A stretch of DNA of 64,000 nucleotides from Xiphophorus maculatus (lineage: Eukaryota; Chordata; Actinopteri; Cyprinodontiformes; Poeciliidae). The first letter of the stretch is position 1, and each line of letters opens with the position of its first letter. The stretch is taken from the NCBI RefSeq assembly GCF_002775205.1, contig NC_036454.1:5771882-5835881 (forward strand), in the 5' to 3' direction. The translations under genes were made by a program, and so were the position numbers. Below the pieces are notes generated by a model, which was not told the DNA's origin, did not search any database, and saw only the letters and a list, made by a program, of their open reading frames with translations. Positions 1-13,084 of the stretch are shown in pieces.

Positions 1-404
1 CACTCTGACAATTATGCTGTTCATCTACAATTACTAAAGCCATTTCATATTATTCAGCCACCGACTCCACATGACATGTAGTCATCATTATGAAGATGGA
101 TTTGGTTTAAATTTAGTCCAAAAAAACATCTTCATACAGCAAGTGTAAAGATTGAAATCTAAAATTAAACTTTAGAAAGCATAAAGCTAACAGTTTTATG
201 ACTCACCTTGTGAAAAACACATGCTGAGCATTAAAGTTGATGAAAAAAATCAACTTAACAGCAATTTATAAAGTCTCATAAAGCTAGAGTTGCATTCAGA
301 ATAGTGACTGAATATTACTTGCTTAAAATTAAATCTAAGAAATTACAAATTGATCAAAGACGTTTTCACAGACTCTAAGCCAAAGTATTGTACTGGAATG
401 GTTT

Positions 405-1020
405 CTGTTCAACCTACTGAAACTATTAATCAGATTAATCATGATTAATCAATTGTTGAAGTAATCGGCAACTTCTGTAGTAAAATATTAATCATTAACT
501 GGAGTATGTAGCCTCAAAAAATGAATAAAAATATTCAGTTCACTAGAAAAGTCAAAACTAAATTTCATTAAAGACATGAAAAACCTTTGTCTGTTCAAGT
601 TGCATAGTTTTAATTAAGTTTAAATTTACTAAAGGAAGGTAATGTTACTGTATGCTAGGCAATACAATGTTTATTTTCTTATATTTATAAAAAATATTGA
701 GGTATTTGCTTGTTGTCATCTTTTAAAGTATCTCTAGTTTTGTATAAAACAGCTGAACTGGTTAAATGATACATTTTTAAATGCTAAAAATGCCACCTAT
801 GGATTTATGGGTAAAATAGGCAAAGTTTATTTTTGATCTGAAATTCAAAGTATATGTATTATTTGCATAGTTTTGGCTTAATTACTGCTCTGACCGCGTT
901 GTTCTTTCAGCAAATTGTCTTTTTTTAAATTAGTAATACTCTGATAACAATTAATCGGCTACAAAATTAGCCAACAATAATTTCAATAATCACAATTAAG
1001 CCGATTAATCATTTTAGTTC
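405..1020. repeat. Dispersed repeat family D (GATTAATC-ended element)
   Basis: Both ends carry GATTAATC / TTTCAATAATC motifs in opposite orientation. The middle contains GTTTTGGCTTAATTACTGCT, a block that recurs at about 8470 and about 43040. Related copies lie at about 8385-8640, 14990-15085 and 42885-43150. It looks like a non-autonomous DNA transposon; no transposase reading frame is present. Confidence 0.55.
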
Positions 1021-1363
1021 TATTCCTCATAGCCAAACAACCGAGAGGTCCAGATGTCTTTGTCAAGCATTTTTCTGGTGCAGTCATAGTTATTTCAGTT
1101 TTGTCTTCATTTAACTCAAGATCGCCTCTATTCTCAGCCGCTTTCACCAAACATTAAAACAAGTAAAAACACACACATTTATTTCCACTCAAGCATTATG
1201 AAACATTGATCTTCATTGAGTTAATACCTGCAATGATTGCTGACTTTACCGGTCACAAAAATCAATACTCGGACATCTGATGGTTCTTTGTCAAGTACAA
1301 AGAGGTTAAAGTTCAACCTCATCTTTTAATCCCAGCTCTTTGTAAATCTGCAAATGTTTACAA

Positions 1364-1611
1364 AGACAACCAATCAGAGGCAGGAGGAGGGTCTTAGTGA
1401 TGTCAATCACCGTCATGTTCACCCTCTCACTTTGCTCTTAGCTAAACTACAGAAGGATCACTGCAGCTTAGCTTACCAGGAATGCTAAGGCTACTTAGCA
1501 TAGCCACCAATCCTGGTGGATAAAAGGTTAAGTTGTTTCTTTGCCATTAGCTCATTTAGCAACATTGATTGACAGCGCTAAGACCCGCCTCCTGGTTCTG
1601 ATTGGTCGTTT
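1364..1611. mobile_element. Palindromic MITE with about 48-bp inverted ends
   Basis: The left end (from about 1364, AACCAATCAGAGGCAGGAGG) and the right end read in reverse complement (from about 1611, GACCAATCAGAACCAGGAGG) match over nearly 50 bp with few mismatches, and both continue into GGTCTTAG and TGTCAATCA. About 150 bp of non-coding sequence separates them. It is a typical non-autonomous inverted-repeat transposon. Confidence 0.7.
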
Positions 1612-4389
1612 TTGGTTGGGAGCGGTGAATCTTCAGACGGCAGTAGTAACTCAGGGAGGAAGTGGAAGAGATCTATCTTTTCAGATTATCTGTCTCAGAA
1701 AAAGACTGTCATGACATGATTACAGTTTTAACAAATAAGGAAAAAACATATTTTTATAAAAGTTACAGACTTTAACCGTAGATTTTACCTGGAATACATC
1801 TACTGCAATAAGAACAGGTCACAGAAGAATAACTCTTCTCCTTGTTGGCAGCTTAATGATTGGCAGTCCTCTCTGATGAGCTGCTTCTTCTTTATAATAG
1901 AGCCAACTCATTTTTAATGCAGAGAAGATGTAAATAAATTAGCGTAATACAAAAATCATCAAGATGCTGTCTGTGTGTAGCAACCAAAAACCATCTATTG
2001 GTTCCTGAAACTCCTCCGAAGTGAGCAAAGCGAGCTGGCCGTGGTTTGTGGTTAAAGTTTAAGTGACTACAACTACCCAGAAACATCAAGAAAGTCTCCA
2101 AACACACCAAGAAGACAATCAAAGCCTAGAAATAATCTTACATTCAGTTTCATCAAGAACCCCATTGAGTTGTGCTGTGTGTGGTGCCTTCATCATGCAT
2201 GCGCAGCACGGACCGTAACGCCTGATTTTAGTTGCTTCTGAATCAGGGCACATCTTCTGCAGACCAGCTGCAGGTTGACGCAGATGCAGCTTTTTTTTTT
2301 TATCACCCCAAAGATATAAGATTTTGATCAGACACATTTCAGTAGCCTGTGCAGAGCTAAAGTTGCTCCTTAAGCAGTTTCCCCATATGGCTGCTGTCAA
2401 ACAACCTCAACTCTACTGCAAAGCAGAAAGTCGTTTCTGCATATTCACGGCCATCTGTGAGTCCATATTGCTTCTTGTCAATCAAACATGTTTCTACAGA
2501 AGCAGCATGTTTCTGACTTGTTTGGTGTCCTGGAAATAAGTGAAATTATCTCATGTCTCTCAGGTCCGAAGTGGTAAATCTGAAAGCAACAAGTGTTTTC
2601 TGCATTGACTTAAGAACCAGGTGATAAATCCTTCTCAAGATATTTACATATTCGTATAAAATCAAACAGTGGCCTCTCAAATTACAGCTAACAGCGGTGG
2701 ACAATGTTACCGATATGGGCCACCAATTAAGTGCCAGTAGGAGTGTTAAAAACAAAGTTGTATAACATGATTCAATTGCTTTAAAAAACAACTTGCCATA
2801 CAACTTAAAGCTTACCAATTATATTTTTAAAAACACTATCAAGAAACCTCCATAAAGTAACTCTCCATCTTATTTACAACCAAACATATTTCAATTCGTC
2901 TTTTCTACAAGAATAAAAACATATTGAGTAAATTTCTGGGTACTCTAAACATATTTGGTTCTTAATAATTGTTGGCTCCCAATATTAGCATCCTCTGTCT
3001 ACTGTTTTTTTTTTGTGGCTACTGTTAGTGGCCATTATCGTTAGCAGCTAACGTTAGCGACCTACTGTTGAAGGCTATTATTGTTAGCCAAACCAGACAA
3101 AAGATAATATCAGCTAAAAAACTAACAAAGAAATAAGAACAAAAATTATACCTTTATAAATTTTTTTTTCCTTTTAACAGATTAAAAACTGGAAAATTAT
3201 TGTTACAGTGGAAGATAAATGGTGCACTTATGATTTTCCCTCCTGGCTAAACTGATTAAACTTTGATCTGTTTTTATCCTTGCAATGCCATGACCAGAAC
3301 TGGAGAGAGATCAGAGCGATTTTTGTTTATACTCTGATATAAAAAGTATTTTATCACCATCAATCAATCAAGCTTAATACCAGAACATTAATTAAATAAG
3401 GAATTCAGAATTTGATAAAAACAATTAAGAAGCAGGGAGGCCTGAAGGCTCCAACATGGACTTTTATCTGAATGTTTTCTTTTCCCGTTTGTTTTCATCT
3501 TCCCACCAGCCCAGGTGTGGGGTTTTCACTTTGAACTCCTGAAGTAAAGGGTCTTTTTTTCTGCAAACGGTGTTTAAACATGCTTAGACATCCCACCTGT
3601 TTTCCTGCCTTTATAGCCACCAAGTCCCCCCCTCCTCCTTTCTCTACCTCCCCCATCTCAACGTCCAAACAACTACTACCTTTTACACTTTCTGAAATTA
3701 TCCCCCTTGAAAAGCCAGGGGAAAGGGAAGCAGGATGTGTTCTTGTGCGTTTACATGATTGCAGGTATGTTTTTTAGAGCTTTACTGTAATTATCCTGAA
3801 AACTGCAGGAGAACAAGCTGGAGTTCCTCATTATTCAGCCTGGGAACAACAACCGCAGCGCGCAGAACCAACATTTTAGGTGTTTTAACTGAGATTACCA
3901 GTTGTTGCCTGACACAGGTGGTAGTTTTCTGAAGCACAAGGAACCAGATTTCATTTCTTTCATGTCAAATTTGACTTATAAAAAAGGAGACAAAAAAAAT
4001 CTCTTCAAGCTCAAAAGTGCACCCTGACGTTAAATGTCTTTACTGCCCACATTTGATTCATTTTCCTCACAGCTTTCGTACAACCGTAATCTTCTGATAA
4101 AAAGTAATTCATCGCTTCTCGGAGGCTCTGAGAAAATTCAAGATGAGATAAAAAGATGCTTCAAGATTGTTGAGCTAAAACATGAGCATAGCTACAAAAT
4201 GTTCTGCCAACCTGCCCATCACTATTTACAATAAACTTGAATAAAACAAATTAATGTGAGTTACAACCACATTTAATTTCCCTTTTGGATCAATAAAGCA
4301 TTTCTGAATTTGAACTGAAGTGAATCGAAGGCCCCTGTTGCTGGATTTCTCTGAATCTAAACAATTATTGACCACTTTCAGATCAGGAT

Positions 4390-4965
4390 CACCTACAGGA
4401 CTGGACAATAAATCAATAATATATATCGAAATTGACAAGTAATCAATATCAATAGATAATACATCTGAGTGAATATTCAGTCTATACATAGTTCTCATGT
4501 CAAGTCACTTGTATGAATGTTGTAACTGACAACCATCTTGCCAGGCAGTTGCTATGGAGTTGCTATGACAACAATAAACAAGCCACTAGCTTAGAACTAG
4601 CTCTCACCTATGGAACACCTCTTCCTTGTTCCATATTGTTTATTTATATAAACAATACAAGTACATTACAAGTATTACCCGATCTCAATTTTTGAGTACG
4701 GTACTCTACTCACCTTTGTATAATACTAAGATAAATATCAGTGACACTTACTGCAGAACTAGCAAAATTAGCCTAGCTAATGTAGCTTTTATCCGGTTCA
4801 GACTTGTGGGAACGATGTATTCAACACTGAACTTCAATCCAGAACCGCACAGCATTCTGGGAGATGTAGGAAATACTTCCGCCGCTCAACAACCTCTCAC
4901 TGCTAGCTAAGAAACGTTGGTGGAATCAACTCACTCATTCTCTGGTTACCTAGCAACGACCTGGT
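4390..4965. repeat. Dispersed repeat family B, copy 1
   Basis: It begins with a run of ATATCGA/ATCAATA motifs after GGACAATAAATC and ends with GGAATCAACT, a leucine-codon-like CACTC block and GGTTACCTAGCAACGACC. The same ordered blocks occur at about 26060-26620 and about 33490-33840, with partial copies near 7190, 22045, 23880 and 41440. No coding capacity is seen. The GTTACCTAGCAAC block is a near-perfect X-box (RFX) palindrome. Confidence 0.55.
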
Positions 4966-4971
4966 GAGTAA

Positions 4972-5092
4972 CTCTTTAAACTCAAAAATGTACAAGTTTT
5001 TTTCTAGAACTTTGAGATTAAGCTCAAAATTTCCAAGTTCTTGCTCCTCCTTTCTTTTTTCTTTTCTATCAACAACGGCCAAAATACACCGT
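4972..5092. repeat. Family A element, short copy
   Basis: It contains TTTGAGATTAAGCTCAAA and ends with TTTTCTATCAACAACGGCCA, matching the right terminal repeat of family A (see 16249-17085). Confidence 0.45.
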
Positions 5093-6455
5093 TTTACTTT
5101 AAAGATTCCCAGAAATAACAAAAAAGTTCAGAACTGCTGTCAGTAAAGTGGTAGTTGCATATTTTAAATTCACTTCCTCTATAGATTCTTCTGCTACTAA
5201 TTTCTGAATACACGCAGATTTAATCCACAGCAACATTTACAGTTAAAAATGTTAAAATCGATAAGTGTCAAGCACCAGCACCAATGCTATAAAAAAAATC
5301 TAATTATTTAACATGCAAATGTGTTTAACACATCTGTTGGGTAAAAGTATAATTCTTAAGCCTTTCTGTATAATTTGGATAAATAATGGAAAAGGTTTAA
5401 GTGACTTCTCAGCAACATGTAAGTTCACATTATGTGCCTCTGTTGTATTTTTCTGCATAGTGCCTTACACAACGCACTTTGAAATGACAACCTGCTCTTA
5501 TCTCCTTCCCCACTCAACAATTTCTAAGTGATAATTTAATGAAAAGTCACACAAATATGTTAATTGGGGTGTGTGTGTTTTCTTCTACATCCCACTTCAA
5601 GGTTAAAATGTTGAAATAATGTGGTAAATGCACCAGTCTCACATCAATTTTCTGGTTAAAACGTTGAATTAGGCATGAAAGCAACAATTAAAACATTTGA
5701 AAACACTGAGAAAAGAATTAAACATCGAAGCAAAAAGCAGAGAGAAAAACAGACAAATGTTCTGAGTCATTCTGGAAAATAAAGCAAGCACCATAATCTG
5801 CAGAACTTGACCAATCATGAGTCGACTCTTCCAAGTTTCCTGAATAAATCGTGTCATACGGGGAAAAAATGACTAAACTTTCTGGTTTTAGCTTGTTTGA
5901 GATTTTAAAAAATGACTTGAATTGCATTTGAGTGAATACATCAGCTTCTTCTGCAGAGGAACAAAGACGCTTTTCAAAGCAAACATGACTTCTTTCAACA
6001 GTAAATTTAAAACCAGACTACGAGCACAGCTGAAAGAGCATAAAATAAAAGCAAAAGCCTTTTATTGCCAACACCTAGCAGTAGTAGAAAATTAAAAAAG
6101 TTCTGCAAGCGGAGCAGCGGGAGCCTGACGCAGCGCAGCAGCATCACCATTATCATCCACAAACTCAGTATCCGGTTTGCATTATAGATGAGCCACATCC
6201 CCTCTGCTTCATTTCTGACAGAGGATGTGCACTAATCCCCACTGATATGATATGTACTCCTTTTATCACCCATCTTTGCATGGAGACACTTAACAGCTTC
6301 ATCTGACAGTCTCACTAAACCGGCAAAGTCCCACGTAAATAATGCATGAGCGTTTCCTCCATTAGGCTTCGCAGACGAACCAAACTTTGCACCCAGATGA
6401 GGCGGAAGTCTTAACCAGGGATTAAACAGCAAAAAGAAAGTGTTGAAGCACCTAC

Positions 6456-9400
6456 CGTGTAGAGCAATCCCTCGTAGAGACAAGCTCCTGGGATGAAAAC
6501 AGAGGAAAGAAACGAAGTTAGAGTCCAGTTTGGTCTGAGTGAGGTCAAAATGACTGCAGGTGCTTTAAAAACACACACAAGAGGAAGTAATTTATCCTTT
6601 TCAGTGTGTAAGATCAAGTTTTATGATCCCTTTGTGGGTTGTTAAGAGCTGCCAAGATTTAAGAAGTGATCAATACGTCTCAGCAACACAAAGAAAACCA
6701 GCAGATGGATAAAAAGATCCTGGAATCTGGTTATCCAGGGACTAAACGTGGATTACAATGAGAACAAGTAGATTGAATAGATTTCATAAAATGTCAGACA
6801 GTTTGTGTTTCTGTTTTAAGACGCAATATCCCTGAAAATAACATGGAATAACAAACAGTTGTGAAAATGAAGGCGTCCTCACTAGACTGTCAATAAATTA
6901 ATTAACCACATAATACATAAATGAACATGCTTTATCAGTTTTCTTTTTACTCTCTACCAAAACCTGGATGATAAAGGTCTTCTGTCTGGTGCTTTGGTCT
7001 CAACTAGCCCTTATTTTGAAGGGTAATTTTGTTTATAAAAACTTCATCATTAATTTTATTTGCTGTGTCTGTTTTGTTGAGTTACTTTGGATATTTAAAA
7101 TGTCTTCCAGTTCCAGTGTTAAATGTTCACTAGAATTTAAAATTTATTGATCTTTGAGAATGTGTTCTTCCATTTTCAAGTCATTACTATTATATTACTT
7201 TAAAATGGTCTCAAAATAATATAATTTATCGCAATAATTTATCATCCAGCAAACGTCGCCTTTAATTAGTCGTGCGTGTTAAAAGATCGGTGTAACACAC
7301 CCCTAAGTGTGAGAAAATATGATGATGTGTTGAATTTTATGAAACAACTGGTTAAGATTCTCTCACCTCAGGATGCTGGATGCTTGAAACTTAAAGTCTT
7401 ACTGACAGAATTATCTTATTTTTTATTAAACTGGCTCATGTTCTCCTTACTCAAAGATGGTCAGTTGATCCTTAAAAGTAGGAGGAAATACAAAACTGTG
7501 ACATCAAAGCAAAAGAAGATCATGTTCTGACCCAGTTAAACTTTTAATTTTATACTTTTCACATTACATATTAAGTATTAAAACCAGGAGTGTATCAAAA
7601 GTGACTCGGATACTTTAAATACATAAGAGAAGCTGATGTTTCACTAAATCCCATTATTTATTCTCCTACATTTAGCGATAAGAGCTACATACATAGCAAC
7701 ATAGAAAACAAGGTGACAGAGATATTGTACGACTGGATTAACAACATACAATAATAACCCATCAGATCTTTCATGTGTTTGGGAGGAATATTGCATTTTA
7801 AAGGTCAGTGTTGGTAGATTTCCAACTTTAATGAGTTTACCAGCTTCATGGTATGAATGCAATACAAAAAACAAGCTAGTTATGCAAACTATCTTGTTTA
7901 GCCAAGCTTGTTTAGGCTAATTGTGTCATAAAATTAGCTGTGGTTTACCTGAACACATGGACACTATTCATTTGTTTTCTAAAGATCAACTTCTAATTAT
8001 ATAAATATAAAGAGCATCATTATGGAAGTGGGAGAAGATTTAAATGGTTTTATTGATTAATTGAATTAAATGGTTTTATTGATTAATTGAATTTTAAAAA
8101 TGGCACATTCAACTGATTTTTCATTTAATATTAGAAATATATTAATAGATGGAAAACAATTGAATAAACATTTTCTTGCCAACATTCCTTTGGTGAACAC
8201 TTAAAGCAACGGATGCATCTGCAGCTAAATAATGTGAAAAGCTCCGTCCTTTCTGCTCGACTTATCAATACAATGCAGAAAATTATCTGTTTATTATTTC
8301 TTTGACTAACAAATAATAATTTGACAGCAAAAGGTGCATAATAAGTGACTTTTTTCATAAAATTTGAACTAGGTGAAGCTAAAACTGCTATCTGAGGAGT
8401 TCAGGTTACATAACATATTTATAGAAAAACGTTGGTTTTTTATCTTAAATGCAAAATGTATATTTTTTAACAGTTTTGGCTTAACTACTGCTTTGAGTGA
8501 GTTATATTTTCAGCAAAGGACCTTTTTCTGAGTCTGTATACTTCAGTTAACAAGTAAATAGATTACTAAATTAGTTGAGAATTATTTCAATAATCAATTA
8601 ATCATGACTAATCGTGATTAATCGTTTCAGGCTTAGTGGTTTTCCCAGGAGAAAACAAGTGCTGAAGGGCAAATCTTCCCATAAAACTATTAACTGTCAC
8701 TAAAACAAACCTCTTTGACCCTATTTGATTGAACATTTGATATTTCTTAGCCCTGATTAGAGGATTAAAGCAAATTTACATTCAGACCAACACAAACAGT
8801 GACCATTAAAGCCTCTCAAAGGGAAACAAAAGCTTGTGTCCCTAAACTGAGACGACAGGGTGGGTGCTGACGGTAATCTCTGCTCAATTTAAGGGCCAAA
8901 CGTTAAGAAAACACAGACAGACAGACGTACGGAGCAACGCCTCGGCACAGCTTGGGGTCTGAGTTCAGCATCACACGACTGAGAAAATGTGAGACGTCTC
9001 AGGGGAAAGAAGAGCCAGAAGTAAACATTTATCATAAAAAAACAAGCCTACAGTTATTGTCCTCATTAAAAATGCCCGACAGCAAATCTGTTTATGTCGC
9101 TGCTTTGTCATCTGTCTGCATGACAGAAAGAGAGCTCAGCAAAATATAATCTGGCACTTTAATCAGTTCAGACCGAATACACTGAGGAGGTTCGCGTTGC
9201 ACTTCAGCCAGTAATGAAAACTGCTTCCAACAGATCAGACTTTAAACCAATTACTGCAGGGCATTTATTAACCAACCAACCGCCATCTTTAGGAGACAAG
9301 AAAACGCTTCATATAATCTGATTTGAAGTTTCATTAAGATCATTAAGATTGTTTTCATAGGAGCTTATGATACAAACTGTCAAAGTGCATTGAAATGTTT

Positions 9401-12400
9401 TTGTTGTTGGTAGTTTCTGGTTTTATTGGACTGAAAGTAAGATATTTTCCTGCACAGTGAGCAAAACCTTTAATCCCAATTTAAAATGCAGTGGTTTTGT
9501 TCTCGCAAAATTTCAATTAAACCTCTTGCTTCTTCATCTAAATAAGGTTTGAAATTAGTTTCAACATGGATAATTACAGAATTAAATATCCTGCAATTTT
9601 AACTTACCAACAAGATCACAAAACATGCTCTTTAATTATTATAACTTAAAAAATTTCCTAAAGCCTTACATCTTCAACTTTTGACATTCAGGATGTTGCA
9701 TTTTTTTCTCAAAAATTTGTGAAATTGATTTAAAAGTTTAAGATTTATTTTTAGCTAATTTTCAACTGTTGAATCTCAAAAATTTCATTTTTTTTTCTAA
9801 AACTTTCTGAAATTAATCTCAAAATCTCTGAGTTTTTCCTCTATCAATTTTTTTTTACTTTTGAAACTCAGAAATTATCTTGGTTTTTTTTTATTAATCT
9901 GAACATTTCAAATTTTTTCAATAAAATTTCAGTTTTTTAATGAAAATTTTAGACTTTTCAAGGTCAGAAATGTCCATGATTTACTGGAAAGATTTTTTTC
10001 TAAAAAATGTCAGATTCTTCAAGGTCGGAAATTTTCATGGTTGGTCTAAAAATTTTCAGAGATTTTTCCTAACAACTTTTTGACTTCTCAGACTCAGAAA
10101 CCTCCCAGGTTTTTTCTAAAAAGTTATGATTTTTTTTTTCTGAAAAATATTCGACCTTTCAAGCTATGAAATTTCCATGTTTTTGTAGCAAATTTCTAAG
10201 ATCGATCTCAGAAATTTAACATTTCTGAGATTGTTGGCAGAAATTGACTCCTTTTTTTCTGTCTACATTGGCGCTAATTCTCCTTTGGAGAATACAAACA
10301 ACCTGAGCTAAAAAAAATAAATAAAAAAGCACAATTCCTTGTCTTCGACTTCAGCCTTTTGTCCGCCCTCCTCCTGTTACCTCCTGCAGCCGTCAATAAC
10401 GCTCCAACATTTATAACTGATGTGTTTTATTTTCAGAGGAGCATCAAAATTTGAATGCTACTGAAGCAGCAGCTGCTGGGCAGATTGGACGCACGCCGAG
10501 ATGAGGCGATTAATGATTTGGGGAGTAAAAAATAAAATTTTCAATGTGGATCTTTTCTTTCTTGAAAGTGATCAGGACTCAAAAAGGCTCAAGGAGGGAA
10601 AGAGAACAGTTCTGTTGAGGAACTGCTTCCTGGTTCTGCTTATGATTCTGTACATGACGCGCTCTGAGACACGGGAAGCGGATGCTGTAATTGAGCACAG
10701 CCTGGTTTTTTTTTCTGATTTGATGCAGCCTAATAAATATTTAAGAGACAACAACGGATAAGTTTCAAAGCGTTTGGCTATTTAGCAGGGTAAAAATGCA
10801 CAACTCACACAACAAACTGTTTCTCCGGTCAGACTCTGCCACAGTCTGATGAATGTGAAACGTAAACAGTTAACAATAAAAACTTGCGGTTGATCCTAAT
10901 TTAGTCAGGGCTCTCTTTGAATTCTCAAACTGACTTTGAAGTTTTGGAGATTTGCAGATCAAGAGACGCGAAGTCTTCTCATTAACTGTGTGTTTTTGAA
11001 GAAACGCACAGCTTGTCTTTCAACCACTCAGGCAAGTTGTAATAAATATTGAGATACTCTGAAAAATGTATCTGTCTAACTGCATTTCTCCTGGCATTTT
11101 ATTGTTCAGGTGGGGGTATTGCTGGAAATTTACTAAAGCACAATAATCTATGCACATCCACAGTTTCCATATGCTTGTGGTAGAGGAGGGATTGCTGGAA
11201 AAGTTACTAAATCAACATTTAGTCTACAAACATCCACAGTCGCCTCATGCTTGTTCAGGTGGGGGAATTGCTGAAAAGTAACTAAACAATAAATGATTTT
11301 CACACATTCACAGCTGCCTCATGTTTTCAGGAAACGGGATTGCTGAAAAGTTACTAAATAAACATAAACTATTCATATCCACAGTTATTGTTCAGTTATT
11401 ACTATTGTTGCTCAGGTGGAGGGATTTCTGGAAAGTTACTACATCAATATAATTTACGCACGGGCATGGTTGCCACATGCTTGACTGAGTGCAGAGATTG
11501 CTGAAAAGTTACTAAATCAGCATAATGTACGCACATCCATTGTTGCAATATGCTTGTTTAGGTGGACAAATTGCTGAAAGTTACTAAATGAAAATAATCT
11601 GCACACATTCACAGTTTCCCCATGCTTTTCAGGAAGTGGGATTGCTGAAAAGTTAGTAAATCAAAATAATCTACATCCACAGTTGCTATATGTTTGTTCT
11701 ATAGGAGGGATTGCTAAAAAGTTATGAAATCAGCATAATCTACAAAAATTCATGATTGCCACATACTTGTTCAGGTGAGGGGATTGCTGACAAATTCAGT
11801 CAATGTAATCTACATCCACTGTTACCTGATGCTTGATCATGTGGAGGGATTGCTAAAAGGTTACTAAAACAACATAATACACACACACCCACAGCTGTTT
11901 CCTTCTTACTCAAGAGCAGAGATAACGGAACAAATTATTACATCAAAATAATCTAATGCACAGTTACCACATGCTTGTTCGGGTGGAGAGATTACTGAAA
12001 AGTTACTAAATAAATATAAGATACGCACATCTATGGTTAACTCTCACTTGTTCAGGTGGAAGGATTGCTGAAAAGTAACAATCAACATAATCTACACCTA
12101 CAGTTGCCTGATGTTTTTTCAGGTTGGAAGATTTCTGAGAAGCTACTAAATCAACATAATCTAAGCACATTCACAGCTGGCTCATGCTTGTTCGGGTGGA
12201 GAGATTGCTGAAAAGCTACTAAATCAAAATAGTCTAAAAACATCCACAGTTATGCTTGTTCATGCAGAGGAATTGATGAAAAGTTAATAAATCAACAATC
12301 TAATCACAGCTGCAGTTTCCATATACCTGTTCAGGTAGAGAGGTTGCTGACGGGTTACTAAATCAACATAATCTAAAAACATCCATAGCTGCTTTATGCC

Positions 12401-13084
12401 TGTTCAGGTGGAGAGACTGCTGAAAAGTTAATGACTCAGTGATATCTATCATCCATTTCTGGATCCTCTACCCACTGTGCATAACTTCACTGAATGAGTA
12501 ACAAACATGTTTCAACCAAAAATTCACCAGATCCAGACACACACCCGCAGCTTCTGTTGGAGTTTCATAAGGTTTTTATTGAAAGGAACTGATTTTTAAA
12601 CATTTATTGTGCCTGATTTTCTTATTTCTTCTTACTTATTTTCATCCTTAAACTACCTAAATTTATGCTTAACTTTATAATTTGGTCCATCTGAAGATGT
12701 CATTTTTAAACATTAAATGATGGATCATTTGATCAGTTAGTACTTGAGTAGACTTTTTACTTTTACTTGAGTACAATTTTTGGTTACTCTGCCCACGTCT
12801 GTGTAAAATGTAAAGTTATCATTCTGGTCACAACTTTTTCCTTCTCCACCAGAGAGAAGTGTGGGGAAAAAATCACCCACAATCAGATCTAATTCCGGCT
12901 CCTCAGCTCTGCTGCAGAAGCGCATGATTGCCCTCCACAACTCCTCCTGACCTACATAACAAACCGGACAACTGGATTTAAAAAAAAGACAGAGACCAAA
13001 AATAATACACCAACCGTGTGCCGCTTTGGGGACGGTGAGGACCCCCACCAGAGCGCCAACAAACACCCACCATCCGGCGTTCAT
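6456..13084 (-). CDS. fras1: fras1, coding exons 1-2 (5' partial gene)
   Basis: FRAS1 is a very large secreted/membrane-anchored extracellular-matrix protein of epithelial basement membranes (VWC, furin-like, CSPG and Calx-beta domains). Only the N-terminus is in the window. Exon 1 coding part is 13084-13015 (70 nt, 23 codons plus 1 nt), starting at MNAGWW and encoding a hydrophobic signal peptide ending AAH; its donor is GTTGGT. Exon 2 is 6487-6456 (32 nt), preceded by a CAG acceptor and followed by GTAGGT. The splice joins in phase 1 to give GACLYEGLLYT, which lines up with the start of mature human FRAS1 (GACVYQG..), and exon 2 ends in phase 0. I found no VWC-type cysteine-rich exon in 1-6455, so exon 3 should lie off the left edge. 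Support is the motif match, splice signals and synteny next to mrpl1. The short exon 2 alone would be weak evidence. Confidence 0.85.
9630..10285. mobile_element. Family A element (satellite core, one clear end)
   Basis: Degenerate repeats of TTTCTGAGATT / AAACTCAGAAATTTCC type fill the segment. The right end CTGTCTACATTGGCGCTAAT matches the family A terminal repeat. The left end is not clear. Confidence 0.5.
11070..12440. repeat. Minisatellite, about 19 copies of a 70-77 bp unit
   Basis: The unit contains, in order, CTTGTTCAGGTGGAGGGATT, GCTGAAAAGTTACTAAATC, AACATAATCTA and CACATCCACAGTTGCC. The GATTGCTGAAAAG block recurs roughly every 72 bp from about 11118 to about 12417 with 10-25 percent divergence between copies. 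The array lies inside fras1 intron 1 and encodes nothing recognisable. Confidence 0.9.

Larger units (their letters stand above)
1..6455. other. fras1 intron 2 (partial): no exon recognised
   Basis: AT-rich non-coding sequence left of fras1 exon 2. I looked on the minus strand for a cysteine-rich VWC exon and saw none. It holds copies of dispersed repeats listed separately (family D at 405-1020, a palindromic MITE at 1364-1611, family B at about 4390-4965, a short family A copy at 4972-5092), plus LINE-tail-like sequence around 4275-4310. The rest carries nothing I can assign. Confidence 0.5.
6488..13014. other. fras1 intron 1
   Basis: This 6.5-kb intron separates the signal-peptide exon from exon 2. 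It holds a 26-bp duplicate (8042-8094), a family D piece (about 8385-8640), a family A element (about 9630-10285) and a 1.4-kb minisatellite (11070-12440). Open frames such as 10501-10761 (plus) have no recognisable product. First introns often hold enhancers, but I see no specific one here. Confidence 0.6.

Noticed and set aside
6007..6455. Further fras1 exons in the left part of the window
   Set aside because: No minus-strand cysteine-rich VWC-like reading with splice sites was found in 1-6455.
11070..12440. Regularly spaced repeats as a CRISPR array
   Set aside because: The whole 70-77 bp unit repeats, with no unique spacers; the genome is vertebrate. It is a minisatellite.
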